From positions 1 to 64,000 of the forward strand of contig JAUZRQ010000027.1 in the NCBI GenBank assembly GCA_030950365.1: 64,000 nt of DNA. Reading direction: 5' to 3'. Position numbers and translations under genes: made by a program. Positions 9,401 to 16,980 of the stretch are shown one piece after another (the first letter of the stretch is position 1; every line of letters starts with the position of its first letter). The stretch comes from Candidatus Zhuqueibacterota bacterium. GTDB taxonomy: Bacteria; Zhuqueibacterota; Zhuqueibacteria; Zhuqueibacterales; Geothermadaptataceae. A model generated the notes under the pieces. That model made no database searches. It saw only the letters and a program-made list of their open reading frames with translations, and was not told where the DNA came from.

Positions 9401-12144
9401 TCCAGTTGCTGCCGGACCGCGAGCAGTATGCCCCCGGGGATACGGCGCGGATTCTCGTGCAATCGCCGTACGAGCGCGTGCGCGCGCTCATCACGGTGGA
9501 GCGCGAAACCATTCTTGACGCATGGATCGAGGCGCTGCGCGGCAGCGCGGTCACTATCCGCGTGCCCATCCGGCGCAACTATCTGCCCAATGTGTATGTG
9601 TCGGTGGCGCTGCTCAAGGAACGCACGGCGCGGCAAACTTTCTCTGAAAAGGGCGATGATCTCGGTAAGCCGCAATTCAAAATTGGCTACGCCAGACTGC
9701 GCGTTTCGCCGGAGAGCCGGCATCTGCGGGTTCGCCTGAAAACCGACCGCAACGAATACCGGCCGGGTCAGATCGTGAACCTGGAGCTGGAATCGACGTT
9801 GCCCGACGGCCGCCGGATGCCGGTGGAATACACCATCGCCGTGGTTGATGCGGGGGTGCTGAATTTGATTGGCTATCGGCTGCGCGATCCGTTCGAGCAG
9901 TTTTACCGGCCGCGGCCGCTGGCCGTGCGCACGGTGACGTCGCTGATTCATCTCATCGAGCAGCGTCATTATGGCGAAAAAGGCGAGCCGCCCGGCGGCG
10001 GTGCTGGCAGAGAGGGCGGTCGTTTTGGCTTGCGTACCCGGTTCCGGGCGCTGGCCTACTGGAATCCGGCGCTGCGCAGCGATCACCGTGGACGTGCGCG
10101 CGTGTCGTTCACCCTGCCGGATAATCTGACTACGTTTCGGATCATGGTCATTGCTCACAGTCAGGGCAGCGATTTCGGTGGAGCGCAGACCGATATTGTG
10201 GTGAACAAGCCGCTGTTGCTGCTGGCCAGCGGCCCGCGGTTTGTGCGCGTTGGCGACCGGTTCAAAGCCGGGGCGGTGGTGACCAACAACAGCGGATTTG
10301 TCGGCGAGTGCCGAGTACGGCTGTCGGCGGAGAACATGAACTTGCAAGGCCGTGTCGAAGCGCGCTTTCAACTTTCGCCCGGCGAAAGCCGCGAAGTGCT
10401 GTTTGACCTGGAGGCACAAATGGTCGGCCAGGTAATGGTGACGGTCGAAGCCGAATTGCGCAACGCCCGCGGCACGGAAACCGATGCGCTGATGTGGGGC
10501 ATCCCGGTGCAATTTCCGTTTCGTCCGGTCACCCTGGCCACGTTTGGCGAAACCGACTCACTGGCCCGTGAGGCGCTTCAGGTGCCGGACAAGGTGTTTC
10601 GGGATTCGAGCCACGTACAGGTGTCAGCCGCGAGTACGGCGCTGGTGGGACTGCAGGAGAGCGTGCGCTATCTGGTTGAATATCCGTATGGCTGTCTGGA
10701 GCAGCGGCTGAGCCGCGTGCTACCCGTGGTGTTTGCGGAGCCGCTGCTGGCGGCCTTCACTCCGGATGCGATGCCGCCCGAGCACGCCCGTGAGATAGTG
10801 CAGGAAACCCTGGATGAGCTGCTGGAATTTCAACAGCCGGATGGTGGCTTTGCGCTGTGGAAGAGCGGCACGCGGTCGCATCCGTTTGCGAGTGCGTATG
10901 CCCTGTGGGCGCTGGCCCTGGCCCAACAGCGCAATTATGCGATACCGGAAAAGCTGCTGAAACGAGCTGTTCGCTACGGCCGCCGCCTGCTTCGCCAGAT
11001 GCAGCCGCAGCGGGAGGCATGGCCATGGAACGATGCGCGTCTGAATCTCGCCAGTCGTGTGCTCATGTATTATGCCCTCGGATTGCTGGAAAAGCCGGAT
11101 CCGCATTATGGCGAGGTGCTGTTCAAAGAGCGCGATCGGATGCCAGTGTTTGCAAAGGCCTTTTTGCTGCAAGGGATGAAAGTGCATGAAGCGCCGCTGC
11201 GGGCGCAAATTCTGCTGGCGCGGGAAATCATGAACGCCGCACGCATCGAGGCGCGCACGGTGCATTTTGAGGAAGACAATGAGCGGGCGCTGTGGGCCTG
11301 CTGGAGCAGCTCCGTGCGTACGACAGCCCTGGCGACCTGGTCGTTGCTACAGGGCCCCGTCGAGTTTCCGTTTGCCGGTCGCACCGTGCGTTGGCTGTTG
11401 CAGCAGCGCCGCGATGGCCGCTGGCGCAACACGCAGGAAAATGTGTTTGCGATGCTGGCGCTGAGTTACTATTTCGAGACTGCAGAAGCTGAGGAACCGG
11501 ATTTTATGGCCGAAATTCAAGTTGTCGGACTCGCGGTACTGAGTCATGCTGTCTTCAAAGGGCGAACCGAAAAAGTCGTCCGACAGTTGGTCCCGTTTGC
11601 GCAATTGCCCGGCCTGGGCCGGCTGCCCGTCGAAATTCGCAAACGTGGGACAGGCCGGCTGTATTACGGGCTGAGCCTGCGCTATTTTCCGCTCGTGCCG
11701 CAACCGGTGTTCCAGCAGGGAATCAGCCTGAGCAAAACCTTTGAGGTGATTGACGGGCGCCAGCTCGATGATTCCACCTTTGCCGCCGGCAGCTTAATCA
11801 AAGTGACCCTGAGCCTGAGCACGCCTCAGGAACGCTACTATGTGGTGGTCGATGATCCGCTGCCGGCCGGATTCGAGGCGGTGAATCTGCGCTTTCAGAC
11901 CGAAGCCCGTGCCACAGCGGCAGGACAACTGCGCGAAGAGGGTGCACGTTTTAATCGCGTCGAAAAACACGATGATCGCGTGCTGGCCTTTGCCGACTAT
12001 TTGCCACCGGGCGTGCACCGGTTCAGCTATTTGGTGCGCGCCACCGGTAAGGGTACGTTTGTGACTCCCCCTCCGCGCGCCGAAGAAATGTACGCTCCGG
12101 AGATTTTCGGCACCGCCCCAACCGCTCGCATTCGAATTCAGTAG
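6484..12144 (+). CDS. Bacterial alpha-2-macroglobulin (YfhM/ECAM-like) with thioester
   Basis: 1886 residues with an N-terminal signal peptide ending near AAQAQ. Series of macroglobulin (MG-like) beta domains are followed by an A2M family region and the thioester motif YGCLEQ, with Cys1404 and Gln1407 forming the internal thioester. An alpha-helical toroid region follows and then a receptor-binding-like C-terminal domain. Bacterial A2Ms are periplasmic protease traps: cleavage of a bait region exposes the thioester, which covalently tethers the attacking protease. The E. coli homologue is usually a lipoprotein encoded beside the glycosyltransferase PBP1C. Here the N-terminus shows no lipobox and no pbpC is adjacent. 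ATG 6484 follows an aggagaaacagg site. It lies about 30 bases after the corrinoid protein, but function suggests it is unrelated. Confidence 0.93.
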   Translation: MARVVRWAGRMLLLVLPVAAQAQLRVVSVTPPGALSDMAQAREIVVTFSEPMVAVGEIPDSLHGPLHIEPPVRGIFRWLGSMSVAFQPKEPLPAATRFHCTVPAGVRALSGNELKQPYQWYFETPRPRLIDHNPYDRQKHVDPAIRIWLIFNQPVALTIVQDFIRLQFRGEQTAPVIIRYPEMYELQREVKEGRRLRRLRLQFEQKSLADLRKHILILQPQAPLPRGETVRVRVLSGLHGLEGPLPSTKEFVFEFQVREAFRFTGLKPKSPVVPNKELTFQFTNPVAFNQLLRSLSFAPSVEVPAYYFDWRYATSNLSVYLPLKPRTHYRFTIADTLKNEWGEPLRTTVRGEIETGDYQPWVDIPTGFGVLENAFPPRLPIEILNVQELPISLGALSPEELVDLARLSKSGRLFRSGAPFPVPLPIDSVWHPQAEVNQRYRRPLALKPALGQRRSGIVALQLRFQHPDEDGPRYYKSIVQYTSMAVTGKFSPAENTVFVTRFEDARPVAGATIEIRSAENRILWTGRTNRQGIARTPGWAALGLTKTGWRDPLMWVFVYQGQDTAFCRSDWNDGLEPWRFNIDYDWSPQPAMLEADLQTDRGLYRAGETVYIKGIVRMKDGHGEWHVPISPMLQLLVQDARGEEILKKEIGLNDFAAFDDSLKIGRVAPLGLYWMTLSWKRDPGPQARWLAITSRSFRVEAFRPAEFKVEMIPVQPPFGRDEYIAGNRLRAKVQARYLFGAPMKNAPFRWTLQMSPFTFHYKQWPEYRFRADPVLGEPMRPHSRVLAAEKDTLDANGEAEIETLLTVPYAYSGAQVLIEATVTGPSRQQISGRTAVKVHRGDFEIGLRVDGYLFETGKAVACSLLVVRPDGQPLPGQDVQVNVYRIHWNSVRKAGVGGRYSWVTEKVVTRLDSMVIRSQNGPRGFEITPPKPGYYVIEASARDGQGRLIVSNRDFYASGAEFVAWARRDDDLIQLLPDREQYAPGDTARILVQSPYERVRALITVERETILDAWIEALRGSAVTIRVPIRRNYLPNVYVSVALLKERTARQTFSEKGDDLGKPQFKIGYARLRVSPESRHLRVRLKTDRNEYRPGQIVNLELESTLPDGRRMPVEYTIAVVDAGVLNLIGYRLRDPFEQFYRPRPLAVRTVTSLIHLIEQRHYGEKGEPPGGGAGREGGRFGLRTRFRALAYWNPALRSDHRGRARVSFTLPDNLTTFRIMVIAHSQGSDFGGAQTDIVVNKPLLLLASGPRFVRVGDRFKAGAVVTNNSGFVGECRVRLSAENMNLQGRVEARFQLSPGESREVLFDLEAQMVGQVMVTVEAELRNARGTETDALMWGIPVQFPFRPVTLATFGETDSLAREALQVPDKVFRDSSHVQVSAASTALVGLQESVRYLVEYPYGCLEQRLSRVLPVVFAEPLLAAFTPDAMPPEHAREIVQETLDELLEFQQPDGGFALWKSGTRSHPFASAYALWALALAQQRNYAIPEKLLKRAVRYGRRLLRQMQPQREAWPWNDARLNLASRVLMYYALGLLEKPDPHYGEVLFKERDRMPVFAKAFLLQGMKVHEAPLRAQILLAREIMNAARIEARTVHFEEDNERALWACWSSSVRTTALATWSLLQGPVEFPFAGRTVRWLLQQRRDGRWRNTQENVFAMLALSYYFETAEAEEPDFMAEIQVVGLAVLSHAVFKGRTEKVVRQLVPFAQLPGLGRLPVEIRKRGTGRLYYGLSLRYFPLVPQPVFQQGISLSKTFEVIDGRQLDDSTFAAGSLIKVTLSLSTPQERYYVVVDDPLPAGFEAVNLRFQTEARATAAGQLREEGARFNRVEKHDDRVLAFADYLPPGVHRFSYLVRATGKGTFVTPPPRAEEMYAPEIFGTAPTARIRIQ

Positions 12145-12150
12145 CCTGAT

Positions 12151-12182
12151 CCCCTCCCGGCACCGCAAAGGCGCCGGGGGGG
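12151..12182 (+). terminator. GC-rich hairpin after the macroglobulin gene
   Basis: An imperfect C-rich/G-rich stem (cccctcccggcacc paired with ggcgccggggggg, loop gcaaa) lies 6 bases after the stop codon. There is no T-run, so termination efficiency is uncertain. Confidence 0.4.
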
Positions 12183-12673
12183 TGATTCAACAATAACAAC
12201 TTTTGTTCCCTCTCCTTCCCCAGTTTAACTGGGTAAGGAAAGGGAAGAAGGGATAAAATGGAAAGTAAACTTACCAAATTTGCATGAATTTGGAAAGTTT
12301 AGTTGCCAAATTCATTGTTTTGGAGAAATTTGCAAGATCACTAAATGCTATTACCAGTCGATTTAATCATTTCGGTCAGTGACAACTGGCTTTGAAGAAG
12401 CTTGCCATAACCATTCAAGCTTTTGCTATAAATTAGATATGCGGATAACGATCTCACCGATGGCGTTGCCTGTATTTTTTCTTTAGACTTTTCCCCTAAA
12501 TCATCCCGCAATGTGCTATTGCGAGGGTCTGCTTGCTGGCAAGGACCAGGAAAGGCCCTCGGATCATCAAAGAAATCCCCAAACTCCCTATTTTCAACGC
12601 AATCACGGATAATATTTCATTCTGTGGAAATGGCCCAGACCCCACGAAATTTTCTTTAAAAGCAAAAAAATAC
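12183..12673. other. Non-coding spacer with two hairpin repeats upstream of the dcw promoter
   Basis: No gene is supported. Two inverted repeats are visible. 12208-12244 pairs ccctctccttccccag with ctgggtaaggaaaggg (14 of 16). 12267-12300 pairs aaacttaccaaatt with aatttggaaagttt (13 of 14). Both look like dispersed intergenic repeats. A stretch around 12505-12540 resembles a decayed copy of the cattgcgag-type repeat. Confidence 0.45.
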
Positions 12674-12702
12674 TTGCGTTTATAGAAAAAATGTTTTATA
12701 GT
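12674..12702 (+). promoter_or_regulatory. Sigma70-type promoter of the dcw cluster
   Basis: The -35 box TTGCGT (12674-12679) and the -10 box TATAGT (12697-12702) are separated by exactly 17 bases. The predicted transcript start falls at about 12708-12710, at the first AAAGTGG repeat of the presumed MraZ operator. Confidence 0.75.
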
Positions 12703-12707
12703 GTACA

Positions 12708-12755
12708 AAAGTGGCTAAAAGTGGCTAATGTGACCATAAAAGTGGGATAAAGTGG
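12708..12755 (+). promoter_or_regulatory. Presumed MraZ operator: AAAGTGG repeat array
   Basis: AAAGTGG occurs at 12708-12714, 12718-12724, 12739-12745 and 12749-12755, with a degenerate copy (aatgtga) at 12727-12733. The spacing is about 10 bases, or 21 across the degenerate copy. MraZ binds direct repeats in its own promoter: TGGGN boxes every 10 bases in E. coli and AAAGTG boxes in Mollicutes. The array overlaps the transcript start, and its last copy contains the GTG start codon of mraZ, so bound MraZ should block initiation. Confidence 0.75.
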
Positions 12756-13261
12756 CGAATGCGAATCACATCCGGGCGCAGGAGGTTATCCGGAAGTTTA
12801 CCGGCCGGTTCGATTACGCGTTGGATGCCAAAGGCCGGGTCAATATTCCCGCCCGGTTGCGCGAAATTATCGACATGTACGATTTGCATACGCTCACTCT
12901 TCGCTATATGGAACTCGATGGTTTTCCGGTGATTCGCGCCTATCCCACGAACTATTATAATGAAAAAATTCTTGGCAAGCTAAAGGATATCGAGGGGGAG
13001 ACGGCGGAAGAGACCTATGAAATTATGGCCGTGACCGCGGATTGTCATCAGGTGAAGCTGGATGGTCACGGACGTCTGAATATTCCGGATGATCTTTTGA
13101 AAAAGTTGAACATTCAGAAGGAAATTCGATTTGTGGGTATGGGCGACTTCTTTGATATTTGGAAACCCGAAACGTGTGAAGATTTTATCACTGCGCTGAA
13201 AAAAGCGCGATCCAACGGCCAGAGCAGAAAGCCTGGTGAAGCGACCGGAACGTTACAGTAA
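12752..13261 (+). CDS. mraZ: Transcriptional regulator MraZ
   Basis: 169 residues with two MraZ/AbrB-like repeats. The first has the signature FDYALDAKGRVNIPARLRE and the second has VKLDGHGRLNIPDDLL. MraZ is a DNA-binding protein that forms rings and represses the division and cell wall cluster it heads. The N-terminus is about 15 residues longer than usual. GTG 12752 is the only canonical in-frame start, although an aggaggt sequence lies at 12780-12786, just before the conserved region. The last AAAGTGG repeat covers the start codon. The next gene, rsmH, follows after about 70 bases in the usual dcw order. Confidence 0.93.
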   Translation: MANANHIRAQEVIRKFTGRFDYALDAKGRVNIPARLREIIDMYDLHTLTLRYMELDGFPVIRAYPTNYYNEKILGKLKDIEGETAEETYEIMAVTADCHQVKLDGHGRLNIPDDLLKKLNIQKEIRFVGMGDFFDIWKPETCEDFITALKKARSNGQSRKPGEATGTLQ

Positions 13262-13333
13262 CTATGGATTTCAGATCCTTCCTGACTCCATTCCTACCAT
13301 CTGCCTGGCCACAAACGTCATTTTAGGTGGTAT

Positions 13334-14308
13334 TTGAAACAATCAAGGGCATCAAGCGTGGGCGGGCATCGCGATACATCGACGGCCGAAACCTTCCATG
13401 TGCCGATTTTGGTGCGGGAAGTGGTCGAGCTTCTGGTGACCGATCGGCGGGGCGTTTATGTGGATGCTACGCTCGGGGGTGGCGGGCATACGCGTGCGAT
13501 CCTGAAAGAACTGGATTCTGACGGCCGCGTCATCGGCATTGATATGGATCCCGAGGCGATTGCGGCGGCACGCGCAAAACTCGCTGATGACCAACGATGG
13601 GTTCCGGTACAGGCCAGGTTTTCACACATAAAGGACGTAGTGCAGGAGATGGGGGTGTCGGAGTGCACGGGCGTGCTCGCCGATTTCGGCGTTTCGTCGC
13701 ATCAGATCGATCGTCCCCAACGAGGCTTCAGCTATCTGGCCGATGGGCCGCTGGACATGCGCATGAACCCCGGTGTCGGCACCCCGGCAAGCGATCTGCT
13801 GCAAAAGCTGGATGAAGCCGAGCTCGCTTCGATCTTTCATCGTTACGGTGAAGAGCGCATGGCGCGCAAAATTGCCCGCGCTATTGTGGCGCAGCGCAAA
13901 ATGCAGCCACTGGCGCACACGCGCGATCTGGCGGCCATTGTGGAAAGTGTGGTGCCGGGAAAGCATGCGGTGAAGTCGCTGGCGCGGGTGTTTCAGGCAC
14001 TACGCATCGCCGTGAATGAAGAGTTGTGTGAAATTGAGGCGTTTTTGGACGCAGCGTTCGACGTGCTAAAGTCCAAAGGGCGGCTGGTGGTAATTTCATA
14101 TCATTCTCTGGAAGACCGGCTCGTCAAGCAGTTCTTTCGCATGAAAGCGCGTGGCTGTATTTGTCCGCCGGAAGCGATGATGTGCACCTGTGGCCATCAG
14201 CCGGAAATTCACATACTGACAAAAAAGGTCGTTCGTGCCAGCGAAGACGAAATCCGCCAAAACCCGCGGGCGCGGAGTGCGAAGCTCCGCGCTTTCGAAA
14301 AAGTCTAA
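13334..14308 (+). CDS. rsmH: 16S rRNA (cytosine1402-N4)-methyltransferase
   Basis: 324 residues of the MraW/RsmH family. The S-adenosylmethionine site DATLGGGGHT is at residues 44-53, the acidic strand GIDMD at 68-72, and the conserved SYHSLEDR at 255-262. The C-terminal NPRARSAKLRAFEK motif is also typical. The enzyme methylates C1402 of 16S rRNA in the decoding site. TTG 13334 is chosen because aggtgg (13325-13330) is correctly placed and no ATG precedes the conserved region. It lies second in the dcw cluster, as in most bacteria. Confidence 0.95.
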   Translation: MKQSRASSVGGHRDTSTAETFHVPILVREVVELLVTDRRGVYVDATLGGGGHTRAILKELDSDGRVIGIDMDPEAIAAARAKLADDQRWVPVQARFSHIKDVVQEMGVSECTGVLADFGVSSHQIDRPQRGFSYLADGPLDMRMNPGVGTPASDLLQKLDEAELASIFHRYGEERMARKIARAIVAQRKMQPLAHTRDLAAIVESVVPGKHAVKSLARVFQALRIAVNEELCEIEAFLDAAFDVLKSKGRLVVISYHSLEDRLVKQFFRMKARGCICPPEAMMCTCGHQPEIHILTKKVVRASEDEIRQNPRARSAKLRAFEKV

Positions 14309-14357
14309 GCCGTCTCCATCGAAAACCGCGAAACGAGGAGGAAGGAAATCTGCCGCC

Positions 14358-14702
14358 ATGGCTGGCCGCAAGAAATCCATGGCAAGAAAACCGCGCAAGC
14401 GTCGAACCGCTCCGGCATTCGAACATCATTACGGGCTACTCTGGATTCCGGTGGTGCTGTTTTTTACTTTGCTGGCGGGGCTGGCCGTGTTTTATGTATG
14501 GGAGCGCATTCGCTTCGGCGAGCTGAACCGCGAAATTATCCAGTTGGAGCTGGCCCGGCAGGAGATTCTGGAAGAGAACGAGCGGCTGCGGGCGCAAGTA
14601 GAGGAGTTGAGCAGCTTTCGGCGTATCAGCAAAATTGCTGAGAAATACTTTGGCTTTGTGGTATTGAAACCGCGGATCATCGTGGTGTCGGAGAATGAAT
14701 GA
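14358..14702 (+). CDS. ftsL: Cell division protein FtsL-like
   Basis: 114 residues from ATG 14358: a basic cytoplasmic tail, one membrane helix at about 26-48 and a coiled coil at about 54-86. The position between rsmH and ftsI and the topology identify FtsL, a bitopic divisome protein that joins FtsB and FtsQ. Sequence similarity alone would not show it. The frame is open upstream to GTG 14235, which would give a 155-residue protein with a very Lys/Arg/Ala-rich tail overlapping rsmH by 74 bases. I prefer ATG 14358 because gaggaggaagga lies 12 bases ahead and the overlap disappears. Confidence 0.8.
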   Translation: MAGRKKSMARKPRKRRTAPAFEHHYGLLWIPVVLFFTLLAGLAVFYVWERIRFGELNREIIQLELARQEILEENERLRAQVEELSSFRRISKIAEKYFGFVVLKPRIIVVSENE

Positions 14703-14796
14703 TAGCGAATGAAATCGCGGGGTTTGAAAAGATCTAATAAATTTAAGGAAGAGAAACAATCAATCCATTGGCAAACGCAAAGGATCTGTGACATAC

Positions 14797-16980
14797 ATGG
14801 CGAAGGGCAGATTGAAAAAAGGCTCACCAATGAGTCGCGAGGATGTGCGCATTTTGCTGACCGAAATCGGTCTGTTGCTCTTTGCCGGGGTGATCGTGAT
14901 TCGCCTGCTGTACATTCAACTTTGGGAAAGGAGCAAGTACGAAGCGATGGCCCGGAAACAATATGTGCTGGAGATTCCTCTCGAGGCGAAGAGGGGAGTC
15001 ATTTACGACCGAAATATGAACGCGCTGGTCATGAACGAGCCGTGCATTTCGGTCGGATTGGACAAACGACAGATGGAAGGCACTTCACAGCAATATGCGA
15101 AGCGCCTCGCGCCGGTTCTGGGAGTCTCCGCGAGCTGGTTGCGCAATCGCATCCGCTCGGTGAAGGGCCAGTTCGTATGGTTGCGGCGGCGACTGGATGT
15201 GGAATATGCGGCGCGCATTTCCGCGCTGAATCTGCCCGGCATCCGGCTGGAAAAAGAGACACGGCGGGTGTATCCGCATCACGAGGTGGCGAGCCATATT
15301 ATCGGCTTCACGGATGTGGACAACAAGGGCATCGAAGGCATTGAGCTGCAGTTTAACGACATTCTTTCCGGAAAGGATGGGTTTATCACCATCCAGCGGG
15401 ACGGCTTTGGCCGCGCGGTGCCGGAAAATGTGATCCGCCGCGAGGAGCCGGTGGACGGCAAATCGCTGGTGCTGACCATCGATTATATTTTGCAAACCAT
15501 CGCCACCGAGGAATTACGCCATGCCATCAATCTGTACAATGCCCGAAGCGGCACGGTGATCATTTTGAATCCGCAAACCGGCGAAATTTTGGCCATGGCC
15601 AACGAGCCCAGCTACAATCCGAACAAGGCAGGTAAATATTCGTTCGATGCCCGCCGTAACCGCGCGGTCACCGATGCCTACGAGCCCGGATCGACGTTCA
15701 AAATCGTGCCGTTTGCTGCTATGCTGGAATACCACCTGAAAAAGCCGGATGATTTGATGTTCTGCGAAAACGGTGTTTTCATGTTGCGCGGCCGCCGGAT
15801 CCGGGATACCAAAGCGCACGCCTGGCTGACCATGCAGGATGTGTTTGCCTATTCATCCAACATCGGTACGGTGAAAATGGCGCTGGAGCTGGGCGAACAA
15901 CGGCTATACGAGATGGCGCGCAAGTTTGGCTTTGGCCGCGAAACCGGCATCCGGCTGCCCGGCGAGACCCCCGGCATTTTGCGGCCCATTTCGCAGTGGT
16001 CATCGTTTTCGCTGGCCTCCATGGCCATTGGACAGGAGCTGGCCTGCAATACCCTGCAGCTTGCCATGGCCTATGCCGCCATCGCCAATGGCGGCGAGCT
16101 TCTGAATCCGCGCATTGCCAGAGAGGTCATCGATGCGGACAGCCGGAAAAAACCGGCTTCGTATCGCCAGAGCCTTGGCCGCGTGGTGTCCGAAGAAACG
16201 GCCAAAAAGCTCAAACACATGTTGATCCGGGTGGTTGAAAAAGGTACCGGCAAGCCGGCGAAAATCGATGGATTGCAAATTGCCGGCAAAACGGGTACGG
16301 CGCAGAAGCCGCTGTCCAATGGCCGGGGATACTCGCAGACCGAGTTCGTATCATCGTTTGTTGGCTTTTTTCCGGCGGATCGGCCGAAATACCTGGTTCT
16401 GGTAAAGCTGGACACCGATCAGGAGAACCAGTGGGGCGGCAAGGCCGCCGCGCCCACGTTTAAGCGCATCGCGCAGAAAATTCGCGTTTACGATCGGGAA
16501 TTGCAATCAGAAAAGCAGTTCACGCAGCGAAATGGGGCCCACGGCCGCAAGGTGGTCACTCAGGAATTGAACGGCATTATTTTGCCGGATTTGTCTAATC
16601 GCAAGCTGAGCGCGGCCAGAGCCATTTTGGAGGGGCTGGCGCTGAAAATGAGCACCGAAGGGAAGGGCGATTTTGTCCTGAACCAGAAACCGGCGCCGGG
16701 CACGCGCGTGCGGAAGGGGCAGGAGGTGGTGCTGCAGTTGTTCGAAGCGGTGGTGTCGGATGGCTACATGGAGATGCCGCGGGTGCTGGGCCTGTCCTTG
16801 CGCGAGGCGCTGAGCAAGCTATCGATGCTGGGCCTGAGTCCGGTGGTGTACGGGCACGGCAAGGTTGTGCGCCAGAAGCCGGAACCGGGATCCAGGGTTC
16901 GCACCGGCATCCGGGTGGTGGTGGAGTGCGAGCCCGAGGTGATTTTGCCCACAGCGGTGAAGGTCGGCTATGAGCAATAA
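14797..16980 (+). CDS. ftsI: Penicillin-binding protein FtsI/SpoVD-like transpeptidase with two PASTA domains
   Basis: About 727 residues from ATG 14797; GTG 14788 is an alternative. It has one N-terminal membrane helix, a PBP dimerisation domain, and a transpeptidase domain with all three motifs: S299-T-F-K302 (active-site serine), S353-S-N355 and K498-T-G500. Two PASTA domains follow at the C-terminus, from about residues 585-655 and 655-720. Class B PBPs crosslink septal peptidoglycan with FtsW. PASTA domains are typical of Gram-positive PBP2x/SpoVD and of some FCB-group FtsI proteins, not of E. coli FtsI. The stop codon overlaps murF by 11 bases. Confidence 0.94.
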   Translation: MAKGRLKKGSPMSREDVRILLTEIGLLLFAGVIVIRLLYIQLWERSKYEAMARKQYVLEIPLEAKRGVIYDRNMNALVMNEPCISVGLDKRQMEGTSQQYAKRLAPVLGVSASWLRNRIRSVKGQFVWLRRRLDVEYAARISALNLPGIRLEKETRRVYPHHEVASHIIGFTDVDNKGIEGIELQFNDILSGKDGFITIQRDGFGRAVPENVIRREEPVDGKSLVLTIDYILQTIATEELRHAINLYNARSGTVIILNPQTGEILAMANEPSYNPNKAGKYSFDARRNRAVTDAYEPGSTFKIVPFAAMLEYHLKKPDDLMFCENGVFMLRGRRIRDTKAHAWLTMQDVFAYSSNIGTVKMALELGEQRLYEMARKFGFGRETGIRLPGETPGILRPISQWSSFSLASMAIGQELACNTLQLAMAYAAIANGGELLNPRIAREVIDADSRKKPASYRQSLGRVVSEETAKKLKHMLIRVVEKGTGKPAKIDGLQIAGKTGTAQKPLSNGRGYSQTEFVSSFVGFFPADRPKYLVLVKLDTDQENQWGGKAAAPTFKRIAQKIRVYDRELQSEKQFTQRNGAHGRKVVTQELNGIILPDLSNRKLSAARAILEGLALKMSTEGKGDFVLNQKPAPGTRVRKGQEVVLQLFEAVVSDGYMEMPRVLGLSLREALSKLSMLGLSPVVYGHGKVVRQKPEPGSRVRTGIRVVVECEPEVILPTAVKVGYEQ

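Noticed and set aside
12500-12545. Third copy of the cattgcgag-type dispersed repeat
   Set aside because: Only a short stretch matches, so it is not listed as a separate element.
14235-14357. Long basic N-terminus of FtsL
   Set aside because: It overlaps rsmH by 74 bases, and ATG 14358 has a strong ribosome site; the extension remains possible but is less likely.
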